Notes: a model not told the origin generated them from the letters alone. Shown: positions 33,416-46,100, counted from the first letter of the stretch. The stretch is 64,000 nt of DNA from Talaromyces rugulosus (GCF_013368755.1 NC_049561.1:1116001-1180000); one strand, 5' to 3'. Numbers and translations: made by a program.

Positions 33416-34774
33416 TTCCAACTCACGGGGGACTTAAGACCCTGGACCTCGTGATCCTCTTATAGGATTGGTCGATCCATAAAAGTGGCCTCACTACAAC
33501 ATTGAAGCTTCCTCAGTACATTAAGATCCTTTTTATAAGGCGTGTCAAAACCCCCTGAAACGTCTAGGACACTGGTCCCCATATACCCTGGCTCCAGGGT
33601 TCCATATACGTATTATATATCGTATATTTCGTCCGAGTAGACGATATAGGATATATCTTATTCCTGTAATCATCTGTCTTGGGTAAGATATACTTGCTAT
33701 CGTATCTGTTCGTTCGTATATCTTATCCACGTGACTTCCCGTTTATTGCCGCTTTGTCTTGTCCAACCAAAGCGTTGCGTTGCCTTAACTGGTATCGTGT
33801 GTTTGTCCAGTCTAAACCTTTTCATGTTTGTAACATGGAAAGGCTACGAATTTCAAGTCTAAAACCACGCACAACCGTGGTCCATATTTACTTCGTATGT
33901 TGCTGCTGATAGGCTGACTGACGCGTCATTATTAGGCAATGATAGTCCTAATTTAACAGTTAGTTACTATTCCTGTCTGTCTCAACGGCCCTTGTCCTCT
34001 GTCTCACCTGCTGTGCCAGGTTGAATGCGCCTTTGTCCACGTTTCAGGAAGCCGATGTGCCACCATGGAATTACCATCATTTTTCTCCTCGGTCTGCAAC
34101 GGATCCATTGTCTACAACGCCTCGTGGAATCGTCTTTCCACAAAAGCCAAGAGAGACTTGTCTGCAAATAGACAAGCGCTGCTGGCTAGCCCTGCAACCC
34201 TGCAAGCCCTTGGGTCTTGGCTCCGGTTTTGCGTCTACCGAGCCCACTTTTTTGTCTTTTCTGCCCTGGTTTGTGGCCTTGGCTTCCCACTAGACCATGA
34301 TGAAGAAAGCCTGTTCTACCGGGAGGGAAAGAAAAACCGGATGTACCTGGCCCAGACCGGCCTGGGCTGTGCAGTTCCCCTCTTGCGGTCTGGTCCCCGG
34401 CCATGTCGTATAAAACTCTTTGTCTGCGCGCTGCGGCACTCCCGGACTGACCCTCGCGCTGTTGAGGATGCGATCCGGGGATCGCAAGACGAATCACTGA
34501 TATACACTGTTGAGCCCTCGGATCGTATCGGCTACTCCGTACATCGTTGACAACACCGGAGTCTTTCCTGTCGACCATTCTAAATGTTCAGCGCTCGGCC
34601 ATAGAAAGAGGGCATGCTAACGTATAGCGACACTCTCCTTTCATTTACTTGAATCGTCTTTGACGAACCACACTCGTTCACCAACCACCTACTCGCGCCT
34701 AATATAATATACATAATACGACTACTACTCTTTGTTAATCTGTTGTTTTCCGGTGCTCTCCTTCTCGCACAACC
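33416..34774. other. Intergenic region with an LTR-like segment and one uncertain ORF
   Basis: Read on the minus strand, 33740-33420 contains a TATA-like CCTTATAAAAAGG and ends just before the purine tract, somewhat like an LTR promoter, but no matching second copy is in the window. A plus-strand frame at 34065-34550 (161 codons, MELPSFFSSVCNG...) has no domain and overlaps antisense frames of similar length; I do not call it. The last ~100 bp should hold the promoter of the surface-protein gene. Confidence 0.35.
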
Positions 34775-35731
34775 ATGCCGCCATCACCTATTGGGATCAG
34801 ACGCGGACTGGCCGGAGTCGCATTGCATCTGACATTAATCTTATTCTTAATTACCAGCGGGCGCAGTTCGCCTACCGAGATATCAGAGGAGTTATCCGAC
34901 TCACCCGAGGTGAACGAGCACATCACACCGTCTACAGCAGACGTAGACGCAGAAGGACAACCACTCGTGAAGCGGTCCAGCTCGTTCCCAACCGCCTTTG
35001 ACACGCTCGGGAACAACTTCACGGAGACGAGCTGCCCGGACTTTTTTCATACCTTTCTCAACGATACCACGTATCAATCATGTCACGCAATCGCGCCCCT
35101 TCTCGAGAACTCCAACTCCTTCTTCAAAGCCATGGGCTCTCCAAGCACTCTCGATCCCCTTCTCGATACTTCGTGCTCGGCCAACATCACCGAGTGCTCG
35201 ACCTTCATGACGAACATGGCCTCGAACCTCACCGATAACAAAAACTGTGGCTCGGACTACCAGCTAGGAAACCCGGCTGTGGTCCAGGCATACGACAGCA
35301 TGGTTTCATACGGCCCTATCGCAAAGGCGGCCTGTCTCAAAGATCCGTCTACCGAGAAATACTGCTTCACCGAGGCGGCTACCAATTCCTCCAACGTCGC
35401 CAACTTCTATCTTTACCTTTTACCACTAGGCAACTCTCTCCCCGGTGGTAGTCGACCAACTTGCAACCAATGCACACAAGCGACCATGCAGGTGTTTCAG
35501 CAATCAGCCATAGTCAAGGGCAACCCTCTGGTCAACACCTACCTCTCGGCCGCAGAAATCATCAACGTCAACTGCGGACCCGGCTTTGTCAACGCGACTG
35601 TTAACGTCGGAACTCAAGATGCCACCAAAAACGGCTCCTCAGCGGGTAGCCGATTGGGGATGAGCCCGTCTTTATCATCCGCGGTTATTTGCTTACTTTC
35701 TGTTGGCGGGATGCTTCTCGCATCCCTATAA
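34775..35731 (+). CDS. Secreted GPI-anchored cell-surface protein (DUF7729-type)
   Basis: A single exon of 318 aa. An N-terminal hydrophobic segment (LAGVALHLTLILFLI) is a signal peptide. A Kex2-like site KR lies at residues 66-67 (PLVKRSSS), so a propeptide may be removed. The mature domain carries a conserved cysteine pattern: TSCPDFFHTFLND, YQSCHAIAPLLENSNSFFKA, CSANITEC, KNCGSDY, KAACLKD, YCFTEA and CNQCTQATMQVF. Many NxS/T sites are present. The C-terminus ends in a Ser/Gly-rich spacer, a probable omega site near GSSAGS, and a hydrophobic tail AVICLLSVGGMLLASL. It is therefore a glycosylated, GPI-anchored wall or membrane protein. The function of the family is unknown. Confidence 0.85.
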   Translation: MPPSPIGIRRGLAGVALHLTLILFLITSGRSSPTEISEELSDSPEVNEHITPSTADVDAEGQPLVKRSSSFPTAFDTLGNNFTETSCPDFFHTFLNDTTYQSCHAIAPLLENSNSFFKAMGSPSTLDPLLDTSCSANITECSTFMTNMASNLTDNKNCGSDYQLGNPAVVQAYDSMVSYGPIAKAACLKDPSTEKYCFTEAATNSSNVANFYLYLLPLGNSLPGGSRPTCNQCTQATMQVFQQSAIVKGNPLVNTYLSAAEIINVNCGPGFVNATVNVGTQDATKNGSSAGSRLGMSPSLSSAVICLLSVGGMLLASL

Positions 35732-36212
35732 GACTGCCACAGTCTTGTTCACCTAGATTGTCTTTTCATCCGCCATTATAAAACACTCCTTCCCTCACTT
35801 TACTTTCACAACGACAACCACCACTCCTTTTCTTTATTCAATTTTGATCGGACGTTTCTCCATCATTAATTCTGCTTTCAGCGATTTGGCGTTTTCTCTT
35901 CTGTGGAGTCCAAATTTGTCCATGTATTATGAGCTGACAGCAAGCGACGTTTGAATTTTCTTGCTTTCTGCCAGTTAATATAATAAATCAACGCAATATA
36001 TACTTCATAGCAAAACAGTATGCGTAGTATACATAGTATGCAAGTGTTAGATTAGACGAATCAAAAGACAGCCGAGGGCCCACATGCGGCTTCCGCGGAC
36101 TCCGGTGCGTCACTCCCAAGACTGCAACAGGCCAGATCAATCACTGTTTCTGCACTGCACATACATTCTCCTGCAAATAATCAACCTGCATATATAAAAC
36201 TCTATATGAGAC
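35732..36212. other. Intergenic region
   Basis: 481 bp of 3' flank and promoter. CT-rich to ~35880, AT-rich after. No other feature was seen. Confidence 0.4.
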
Positions 36213-38877
36213 ATGCAGCGAGATGTTGACGAAACCGGGAGGGACGAGAATACCCCAACGTGGCGGGCAGTAAGCACCATCCGACCTGCTCGTTAACAAA
36301 TCTATACCCTAACCGGAACGAACCAGTGCGACAATTGTCGGAACAGAAAGGTATTGCATGACTTCCATATTGGGAGTTTACTATCATGCTGATTTTATTC
36401 AGATAAAATGTGACAAGAGATCGCCCTGCTCGAATTGCAGGGCGTCAAGTATAGTGTGCCGCACTGCTAGTCGTCCTAAGGAACAGCGTCAGCGCATTCT
36501 GATATCTGATCAATAGTATGGAGCAGCTTATTTTCCATGTGTGTTTATGCTTCTGTTTGTTAATCCTTATTTGCATAGTGAGAAGAAAATAGAGGCCATC
36601 GAAGGCCGATTGGCCCATATAGAAACTCTGCTGGAGAATCTCACCTCGCTTTCGGCTGCAATTCCTGCCAGGATGCTGGCAACTCCTAGCATGTCATTGC
36701 AGTCATCGTCGTCGCCGTCAAAGGCGCAATTAATCCCTCCTCCCTCGACTCATCCCTCAATATCGTCGGCAGCAGCGTCGTCAACTTCATTATCCCGGGC
36801 AAGGCGTGACACAAAACCGAATGCCGCGTTCGAAGGAGATTCATCGTTAAGAGCACACTCAGTACACGCAAGCCGAGTCATTGAGAATGCCATGAATAGT
36901 GACACTGGGTTTGGCCCGAACCCGGAGATGCAGGATGCTCTTGTGGCGCTTCGGAATTTGATTGAAAAGCAGCATTCTGGGTCTGTTAATCAGGATTATC
37001 GATTTGCTGCCCCCCAGCATGGCGACGCTTCGACGGTGGATATCTCATCGGTCAAGATGCCGGCTATGGAATCTGTTGTTGGAATGTTGCGTATTTGCAA
37101 AGGTAAGCCAGAAACGGCACGATAAGATAACATGCATATTGATGCCTGCTTTTAGAAACGCAGAATTTCTTGGATCTTCCCTTTATCGATTTCGAGCAAT
37201 TCAATGAACTGTGCAAAAAAGTATACTTTGCCACGGAGGACTACTCTGTTGCCACCTTTGCCCTAGTAAATGGCGGGCTTTATCATCTCTTCAAAGGCCT
37301 GGCTTTTCTGCAAGGCAAGGAATTCCCCGAAGCTTCCGAAAACGTGAGCATATGCCGAACAAATCTAGAGTACGCTCTCAGTCGGTTCAATATCTTCACG
37401 GCGGCTACCAGTGAGAACCTGCAGGCACTTCTTATTGGGGTTGGTGATCTTCTTCCGTGTTATTCTTCTCTGTCTAACTGTTGGCCTAGGCATCGTACGC
37501 GATAGACATATCACAGCCTTCACTATGCTGGGCGCTCACCTCGACGGCTGCTCGTCTTTGCCAAACGCTTGGATACCATCGAACTGTAGGAACAGCGGGC
37601 GATAACCCCTTGGACCTGAAGCTCAGAAATCGGATGTTTTGGTTCACCTATATCTTGGACAAATGCCTCTCGCTGCGCCTTGGACATTCGTCGATTCTGC
37701 AAGATTTTGACATTACCCTCCCTCTCCCCGAGCCATCTGCCGATTCCAAAATGAGCATGTGGGACAGCATGTACCACCACTGGGTCAAAATTGGCTATTT
37801 TCAGGGCCGCATATACGAAGAACTCTACTCTCCTCGCGCACTTTCCGGACCCGCTGCAGATCGCACTCAGAGGGCCAAACAATTAGTTGCCGATATGCAG
37901 CTGTGGTATCAAGATGTTGCGCAGATTGATCCGTCGCGCGCGTACAATCCAGTTTACTATGAAGCAGCCGCGTCGTCGTCGGAAATTATGTACTACGGTC
38001 TTTCGACGCTTGCGTACAGGGCCGTGCCGCCGGGTCCGTTGGATAGTTCGATTATCTTCAGCAATGGGTGCATTGAAACAGCGCGAGCGGCGTTGAGGGC
38101 ACATCAACGCAATTCCGAACGATATAAGAATAGTAACAGTCATATCTGGCATGGATATATTTCTTGGTAAATCACTTTTTTCCTTCTCCTGCTTCCTCTG
38201 GCTATCAACTAATATTGATTTTTAGGGTCTTGATCAATTGTCCTTTTACCCCATTCATGGTCTTATTCTGCCACGCAATTGCCACTGCCAACCTCGAAGA
38301 CCTCAAATGCCTCGGAGATTTTGTATCGTCTCTCCAGTCGCCGGGCGGAACCGTCGAAGCCGCCGAAAAACTCTGGCGTCTCTGTCAAGTCTTCCACCGC
38401 GTGGCGGAGCTATACATTAAGACAAAAATAAACCACCAGGAGATGTACCAGCAACAACAACAACATACTCATCTAGATCCAGGTCATCAATCGCAAGACG
38501 CATTCCAACAACAGCAGCCTTCTGTTAAACATGCCAACGACGAAACTCTATCAGACTTCAGTACACCAAAATTCGCACCCCTTCAACAGCAACAACAACA
38601 ACAGCCTCCGCCATTCGCTACAGATGACTTTGAGCCATATCTTAGCGCCCTCGGATTTCCGAACGCCGCTGGCTTTCTGAATATCGGGGACCAAAACATG
38701 GCGACAGAAACTACCGCCGAAGACTATAGTAGCAGTAATGCTCCCAACGGGGCAAGTGATAACATCGGGTCATGGCTTGGAGGAGACTCGTTTTCCTTGG
38801 AGAATTGGTTTACCGGGAATGTTAACATTATGTCCCTTGTCGAGACGGATTTGTCTAATTTTGGTGGGACTGGGTAG
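36213..38877 (+). CDS. Zn2Cys6 transcription factor with middle homology region and poly-Gln tail
   Basis: Seven exons (36213-36269, 36327-36350, 36403-36515, 36579-37102, 37156-37439, 37490-38166, 38226-38877) give 776 aa. Introns are 50-63 bp, and every junction preserves frame and motif. The second exon is only 24 bp and codes CDNCRNRK. Joined, residues 20-46 form the zinc cluster CDNCRNRKIKCDKRSPC...CRASSIVC. A coiled-coil linker KKIEAIEGRLAHIETLLENL follows. The fungal_trans (MHR) region spans roughly 220-560, with LCQTLGYHR and RNRMFWFTYILDKCLSLRLG. The C-terminus has poly-Gln blocks and an acidic, aromatic end. It is probably a nuclear pathway regulator. The target is unknown and no adjacent pathway genes point to one. 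Confidence 0.92.
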
Positions 38878-39552
38878 TTGGTAGTGCACTCGGCTACTTC
38901 TTTGACTATTCTCTGCTGCGTACATACATAAAAAGAAATCCAGAGCCTCTCCGAGAACCATAAGATTCCCGGAGGCCGGGGAAACCACCTTTCCGAGGGT
39001 CCAATGCAGTGGTGTACCACTACAGTATGTAGTCGAGTTCGGGGTTTTCGGGAGAAAGAATGATGCTGTAATTTGAGGCGATGTATATCAGATAGTCAGG
39101 AGGCGGAGATTTGCTGTTCTATCTTGATGGCATCACTCTTCCCAATGTCCCTCTCGACGTGGTGGTAAATGAATACAGCGATTAGCAGCAATCACGCGTG
39201 GAGTCGGAAATGCAAAAAGGCATAGTTGAAAAGGATCGAGATTTGGTGCTGGCAATGGGGTGGGATCTGAAGCAAAATCTGAATGAAAGTCTGAAATTAA
39301 ATCATGAGAACGACAACGAAATCACATTCAAAACATTCATGATTTCTCTCCGCAAAACATCGACCAATTCGTACGATTAAGTGTTGAGTATAGTAGAATA
39401 ATTATCGTTGAATCCAAGAAGCAAAACAATCGTACAACCTGATTGATTTGCCCTAAGTGGGTCACGTGGAGTATAAACGGAGCCAAAAAATTAAAGCTCT
39501 GGTTCCCGTCAAGTTAGTACGTACTATCCCCGCACCAGGCTCCACCGATGGA
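38878..39552. other. Intergenic region
   Basis: About 675 bp between two plus-strand genes. A small ORF at 39198-39380 is not convincing. A two-codon upstream ORF (ATG GAA TGA) at 39548-39556 overlaps the start codon of the J-domain gene. Confidence 0.45.
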
Positions 39553-40689
39553 ATGATGTCGGGATCGACGCTTTGTCACGATTATTACAAAATCCTTGAA
39601 ATCCCGCAAACAGCGGATTCTGCCTCTATTACAGCAAGTTATAGGCGTCTGGCAAGGCTCCGGCACCCTGATAAGAACCCTAGCGCTACTGCTACATCTG
39701 ACTTTCAGCTAGCAAGCATATTCTTTTCTGTTGTAACCTATCATTACCTAACACCATAGTAGCTCCAAGAGGCATACTCAACCGTTAGCGATCCTACCAA
39801 ACGCAGAGAGTACGACGTTCAATATGCTACGGCCAACTTCCATCATACGACGTCACCTCAAGCAAAACGATCAACGACGGATACACCTAAGGCAAGCGAG
39901 AAAGAGACACGACGATATGATATGCAACAGAAACTGCAACAACTCAAGAGCCAATTATCAAGGCAGGAGAATGAGTTGCATAATGAGAGGAAACGTTTGA
40001 GTTCATTAGACAGAGAAGTTCTCGATTTGCAAAGAGAAATAGAGAACATAGTAAGGGAACAAGCTGGGAAAATGTCATGGTGGGGATACCTCGGTTCTTT
40101 TCTTGAAACAGAAGAGCAGAAAACAAGACGAGACCTTGAACGAATTGAGAAGACCGCGGCGTGCAGAATTAAAGAGGCCACCATCAAACGACAAAAATAT
40201 CGTGTTCAGAGCAATGAATATGCCATTCAATCTACCAGAGAAAGCATACGCTCGATTGAGACTGATATTAGAATGGAGAAATTCAGAGAAGAACAGGAGA
40301 GAAGAAAGATGGAGGAAATCCGTCGCAACAGAATGAAAGAAGAAATGAAGGCACGCGAAAAAGAACAAGCCGACAAAGAAAGGCGCAACAGAGAGGACTC
40401 GTGCAAAGCATCACAGACCAGCAGCAACCAAAATCCTCGTACCAAAGATATATGCCTCCATCAACGTTGGTGGAATCAGATTGATGGTCGCATCGTTTGC
40501 AGTCACTGCTCGGTTTGTACCCGAAAGTTCGCTTTCAAATGCCCCGGCTGTGGCAAGTTAGCATGTGCTTCATGTAGGGACATCATGAAACGGAATAAAC
40601 CAGATTGGGGCAAGAGGTCGGGGGCCAGTAATTACAACTCATGGTATTCAGGTTTTACCGGGGATGACGACTATTTTTATTCAGATTGA
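39553..40689 (+). CDS. J-domain protein with coiled coil and C-terminal zinc-ribbon-like module
   Basis: Exons 39553-39711 and 39763-40689 give 361 aa. The 51-bp intron (39712-39762) has a GC donor (GCAAGC), CTAAC branch and AG acceptor; no GT donor restores the frame. The J domain occupies residues ~9-75, with HPD at 38-40. Residues ~90-255 are a charged coiled coil (QQKLQQLKSQLSRQENELH and beyond). The C-terminal ~50 residues hold several CxxC-like pairs: CSHCSVC, CPGCGKLACASC. It ends in a Tyr/Asp/Gly-rich tail. The J domain should stimulate an Hsp70; the rest suggests a specialised adaptor rather than a general DnaJ. It lies at the border of the accessory island. ATG 39556 is an equally possible start. 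Confidence 0.83.
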
Positions 40690-41282
40690 TATTAATCTTG
40701 TTTTACACAGCACATGATTCCGGATGCTTAACATCGCCATGTATTGGTACTGTTGAGATTATATTAAGATTTAAAGTTCTATTTTATTAGGTCTAGATAA
40801 GATCTATTTGTTGTACTGTCCATAGATGATGAACATGATTTCCCGGCGAGTTGGACTCCTCTTTTATAATATAAGCAGTCCTTAGTTGTGCTGCATGATC
40901 TAGTCATGAACCATCCATGCGATCTCCGCATTACCGGCGATATGTATAATCGGCGATTTACTAGGGGAGGGTCTCGAAGGGATATCCCATCTAGATTACT
41001 GTAGGATGATATAGTGCGAATTCAAATCTATGTGTCTGTACTGAGATATAGCAGAATTGGAAGGAGAAAAGCCTCCACGTCGAGGGCCGGTCTATAAACG
41101 ATTAGGTTCATTACGGAACGCTTCAGCATGATTTAAGTATTCTTTTCCAAATTTTGCTGATAATTTTATTTTGAATATGTTACTTTCGACTTGAGAATAT
41201 GCCCTATAGCCACTAGCTTCCAAAGTCTTCCTAAACGTATTCCGAAATGATAAATTGTATTTTCTCAATTGTGGGATGTTTA
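40690..41282. other. Convergent intergenic region
   Basis: 3' ends of the J-domain gene and the GTP cyclohydrolase gene face each other here. A 64-codon frame at 41092-41286 directly follows the cyclohydrolase stop but lacks an ATG start (it begins TTG) and is not a family extension. Confidence 0.4.
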
Positions 41283-42146
41283 TCAAGTATGCTTCATCTT
41301 TAAGAGGAATTCAAACTGCTCTTCAGCTGCCTTATCGGTTTTAAAAACACCAGTCTTACAGCTCGTGATTGTAACACTGTTAGTTTTTTGAACCCCCCTG
41401 GTCATCACGCACATATGGACCAACTCCATCACAACTATCACTCCCTGCGGATGTAAAATTTCTTCGATGGCTTGAGATATCTGCTGTGTGAGACGCTCTT
41501 GAACTTGTAGTCTTCGTGCGTAGATCTCTGCAATTCGAGCCAGCTTGGACAAGCCTAGTATCCTACCATTAGGGATGTACGCAATATGGACCTGTTTTTC
41601 ATCGTTAAACCATGGGCTGGTTTGGTACTAGGGTCTATACCTTGCCCCAGAATGGGAGCAAATGATGCTCACATATACTGAAGATTTCGATGTCCCGGAC
41701 CAAAACGATTTCGTTATGATCCGCTTCGAAGATGGCTTTTTTCGCAACATCATATATGTTTTCTCCGTACCCCTTGGTGAAAAAGAGCATCGCTTTAGCA
41801 TATCGTTGGGGGGTTTTGAGTAAACCCTCCCGAGAAGGATCTTCCCCTACGTCTTCTAGGATGTTTCGTATACTAATCGCCATTCTGGCCTCTCGGGATA
41901 AGTCTGAGTCGCCGGATAAGTCTGCGTCGCCATTAAGGCCTTTGTCATAAAGTCTTATTAGCGACCGACTGAATTATAGACGTGTGGTGTTGTATACATA
42001 CTTGGGTTACCCTCATCAGCGACTCCCGTAGGATTGCTCTTATCAAGGTCGGTAATTGTTTCATTAACGATCGGCTTGTCTGAGGCTACAATTTTCATGT
42101 GGTCTCCAATATGGGTCACACAAAAATCTGTGTGGAAGTTTTCCAT
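41283..42146 (-). CDS. GTP cyclohydrolase I, accessory copy
   Basis: Exons 42146-42002, 41939-41641 and 41591-41283 give 250 aa; introns are 62 and 49 bp. The enzyme converts GTP to 7,8-dihydroneopterin triphosphate, the entry step to folate, pterins and 7-deazapurines. The catalytic core is complete: [21 protein letters not shown], zinc ligands Cys138 and His141 in ICEHH, Cys209 in [11 protein letters not shown], and [24 protein letters not shown]. The N-terminal ~65 residues are unlike the usual fungal enzyme and contain a small [11 protein letters not shown] repeat. A longer frame upstream to 42362 could add 72 residues. It is divergent from the four-domain enzyme across ~985 bp. Its setting beside relics and a NACHT gene suggests it is not the housekeeping folate copy. 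Confidence 0.92.
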
Positions 42147-43131
42147 TGCTAGTATGGATTGTCCGTAACTCTCAAGGTTGGCTTTGAATTTGATGGTATG
42201 ATGGAATCTGACTCTACTAGATACTAGTGGGTAAAATGAGACGGTAAATACGTTATCTAGGAGCAGTAAAATGGATAAACAGGGAAACCCGCGCAGGTTC
42301 TTCTCTCTTGCACACTTGTTTTCTTTCTTTGCTTTTTGGGAACCGGGATGATTTAGATTCAAGTTTTAGTGAGTTATGATCGGTCAAAGCAGTTACCCCG
42401 AAATATGAGCTGATAAGGGTTGCATATTACGTGAGTTGTTTAGAATGCGTTGCGATTTGTTGCCTCGTTTTTCCTGACGAATCATTATCGGGATATATAT
42501 TGATACATTTCAAAGCATATAATTTTGAATATGAGCTAATGAGAGATGTATATTAAGTGCTTCGTATTTTAGGGTTTGTGATTTGTTGCCTCGTTATCCA
42601 CCCCGGCTGCAGTATATCATATATACAGAACGATGCATTTTTGACGTGGCAATGTTGTGTAACATGCCTACAAATTTAAATAGTTGCAAGGGTATAGGCA
42701 GCTCAGGAAGATGGACTAGACTTAAAAAGGGTTAGTCGAACTCATCTAATGGCCCCTAGTACTGCAGCATACTGAAAAAGTCAGTATACATAATAACTAA
42801 AGATGCACGTCACCCAACAAGATAAGTGTAGCAGCTGTCTGACTTGCTAAATCGTCCGGCTTCCCAGTAGGATTGACGCCTTGTTTGATCACAGATTTAT
42901 CGTACGAGCGGCAAGCGGGCGTTCGCATAGCAGGAGTCCAGACCTTCAAAGATGGATTGAATTAAGCACCCGACCCCATCAAAATGCGCCTACACAGACG
43001 TTTCTGTTGCACTCAATAGCAGCACCTCGTGACATTATCGTTAGTTTCTGTCTGCTTCAGACTCTGCTATTTCGGCCTGCACCAAAACTCGGCGTCATCT
43101 TTAACACTTACAAAGCGGGTACTCAAATAAA
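42147..43131. promoter_or_regulatory. Divergent promoter region between GTP cyclohydrolase and the four-domain enzyme
   Basis: The two starts face away from each other over 985 bp, so shared control is possible. A repeated block occurs twice: GATTTGTTGCCTCGTT at ~42451 and ~42580, each following a GAGCTGATAAGGGTTGCATATTA- or GAGCTAATGAGAGATGTATATTA-like stretch. This is a diverged direct duplication of ~90 bp at ~42400-42595. A plus-strand frame at 42881-43135 is not convincing. Confidence 0.5.
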
Positions 43132-46100
43132 ATGAACAGCCTCGACTCACTGAAGCGAGCCCTCAGACAAGAAGTCCAGGAAACCGGATTCTCCGCGAAG
43201 CGCACATTGTCTAATACACAGTACAGCGCCGGTTTCAATATCTTGTTGCAAGACTCGGGATGGATGACGTACCAAAACTTCGTCATCCCTCAATTATGTC
43301 AGCTACTAACATCTTTCTTCAAATTGCGTGCCAGCATCTCAGTTTTGGAGATTGGACCTGGTCCGAAGAGTGTGATTGGATATCTTCCAAAACATTTGAG
43401 GCGGATCGTTAGAAAATATACGGCGTTTGAGCCTAATATATTATTTGCTACAAAACTGGACGAATGGCTTCGTTCTGAGACAGATTCTCCGCTACCCTGT
43501 CTAACGAACTTGCCTGATATTCATAAAATTCCATTCAGTGGGGGCGACGACATAGAAAGTGGTCGGAATGATGAAAGATACGACATCATACTATTTTGTC
43601 ACAGCATGTATGGCTTGAAACCAGAACATAGATTCATTCAACGAGCCCTGAATATGCTTGTCGAGCAGCCACGTCACGGCATAGTGGTAGTCTTCCACCG
43701 TGACAGACCCATTCAACTTGGAAGCATGGTGTGCCATCGGGTAGCTTCATTTCCTAACGGAGAAGTTCGTGTGGCAAATCGCGACGGAGAACTGGACTCT
43801 TTTGCTTCCTTCTTGGCAGGATTCGTCATGCAAGACGCAATTATGGATAAAGATATTCAAGCCAAGTGGCGTGCAGTGTGTCGCAAATTAGGATATAAAA
43901 AGGAATTCGACCCAGATCATCTATTCTTCGGCTCACCCAACATCATGGTGGCTTTTACTCAAAAGGCGGACAGGTTGGGAGAGATAATGGCGCATGTGCC
44001 GTTGACGAGGGACGACAGAATAGTCAAGAACTGGGAGGCTCGCCTTCACTGTGCTGCCTCAGTTTTGAGACCGACTGAGATTGCACAAGTCCAAAAATGC
44101 GTTCGATGGGCTCGAGGACACAACGTCAGTTTAACCGTCCTCGGTGGGGGCCATAGTGGACATTGTTTATGGCCGCACGTTGTCTCGGTTGATATGGGCT
44201 CCTTTGACCGTGTGCATGTGCTGGCAAGAGAAGAGGGACAGGAGCAATCAAGTCACTTGGTAGTCGCCGAAGCTGGTTGTAAAACAGGAGATATTGTGAG
44301 GGAGACCATGGCGGCTGGCGTGACAGTACCTTTGGGCTCTCGTCCAAGCGTAGGTGCAGGGCTGTGGCTACAAGGGGGCCTGGGACACCTATCAAGATTA
44401 TACGGTCTCACCTGCGACGCCATCGTAGGTGCCGTGATAGTCAGCACCTCCAGTAAGGTCCTCTGCGTTGGGCTCGTTCCTGATCAACTCCAGCCGGCTG
44501 ACGCCATTCGCCCGGAAAACGAATCTGATATCCTATGGGCAATTAAAGGCGCTGGAACCAATTTCGGCATCGTGATCAGCGTAACTTTTGAAGGGTTCGC
44601 CGCTCCAACCTATTTGTGCCAAAGTTATGTGGTCTCGCTGAGCGATCATGTCGATGCCCAGCTCAAACTCGGTGATTTTGACAAGCTTCTCGCTAGCCAG
44701 CTTCCGCGCAACTGCTCTGCAGACGCATATCTTTACTGGGATGCCGGAAAGCTGCGTCTTAGTGTGACGACGCTCGAATCTCACCAGAGCAAGTGTGACT
44801 TTGCGCCAACCACAGCTATCACCACGCCCGCTCTTGCATATTTGGAGCAGGCAGGAGACCCCAGGTTCGTGAATGGTGTGGAGCTGTTCGATACTGAAAT
44901 GTACATGTCCACCATGCATGGCGGAGGACACGGCGGTGGCAAAACCTCCTCTTTCAAGCGATGTATTTTTTTGAAACATGTCGGAAAAGCAGAAGTCGCT
45001 GATATCCTTGTAACAGCAATTGAAACACGCCCTACACAACTTTGTTATCTCCATCTACTCCAAGGTGGCGGGGCTATTGGCGATGTTGCGCCGAAAGACA
45101 CCGCATTTGGTTGCCGGGAATGGGATTTTGCCTGTGTGATCACTAGTGTCTGGCCTCGCGAACAAACTGATATCGCGCCATGTGCTGTGCAGTGGGTCTA
45201 TAATGTTGCGGAGAACTTGATGTCTGTGAGTAGTGGAGCTTACGGCGCTGATCTTGGGCCGGATCCTAGAGATATCGTGCTATCAACAAAGGCTTTTGGA
45301 CCAAACTGGCAGCGACTCGCCACTCTCAAACAAAACCTAGACCCACAAAACGTTCTGGCTTACGCCTGCCCGATTCCGAGATTAAAGCTCATTGTTCTCG
45401 TCACGGGTGAAAGCGGCGCTGGTAAAGATTATTGTGCTGAGATATGGGCTTCCGAATTCATTGGATATACCCAAAAAACCATCACGGCGTGTGTAATCAG
45501 CATTAGTGATGCGATCAAACGAGAATACGCGGTGGCTACCGGTGCTGATATCAAAAGCCTGCTTTGGAACCGTACCTACAAGGAGCAACATCGGCCAGCG
45601 TTGACCAAGTTCTTCCAGGAAAAAGTGCGGCAACAACCTCGTCTCCCGGAACAGCAATTTTTGAACGTGGTGAATAATAACACGGATGTGGATGTTTTAC
45701 TGATCACGGGAATGAGGGACGAGGCGCCAGTCGCCGTCTTTTCTCATCTGTACCCTGACAGAAGGCTCGTCGATGTTTACGTTCAAACAAGTGAGCAGAC
45801 ACGGCGAAGTCGCCACGCTGGTAATAATAACGAAGATAACGACAGTGGAAACACCGAAACCAGGCCGAATAAAACTCGATTAAATTATCACCCTAGTTTC
45901 ATCTTCGAAAACGAGGAGACCGGAACTAGGGCGGCAGAATTGTTCGCTTCAAACTGCCTGCTTCCATTTTTCCACGAGGATTTGCAGAAACTAGATAGTA
46001 TGGTGCGCCGGGTACCTAACTTTCCACGTGTAGACATCGAGTTCCGCCATGTGCTCGGTATTTCTCAGCAGCCGGATGGGCTGAGATTAACCACATCTTT

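Noticed and set aside
34065..34550. 161-codon plus-strand ORF upstream of the GPI protein gene
   Set aside because: Overlapping frames of similar length exist on both strands, and no domain, signal peptide or splice evidence favours this one.
41092..41286. 64-codon frame directly after the GTP cyclohydrolase stop
   Set aside because: It begins with TTG, has no family match and the cyclohydrolase ends normally, so it is not a C-terminal extension.
42881..43135. Plus-strand ORF just upstream of the four-domain gene
   Set aside because: It overlaps the start codon of the long frame by a few bases and shows no domain; most likely leader sequence.
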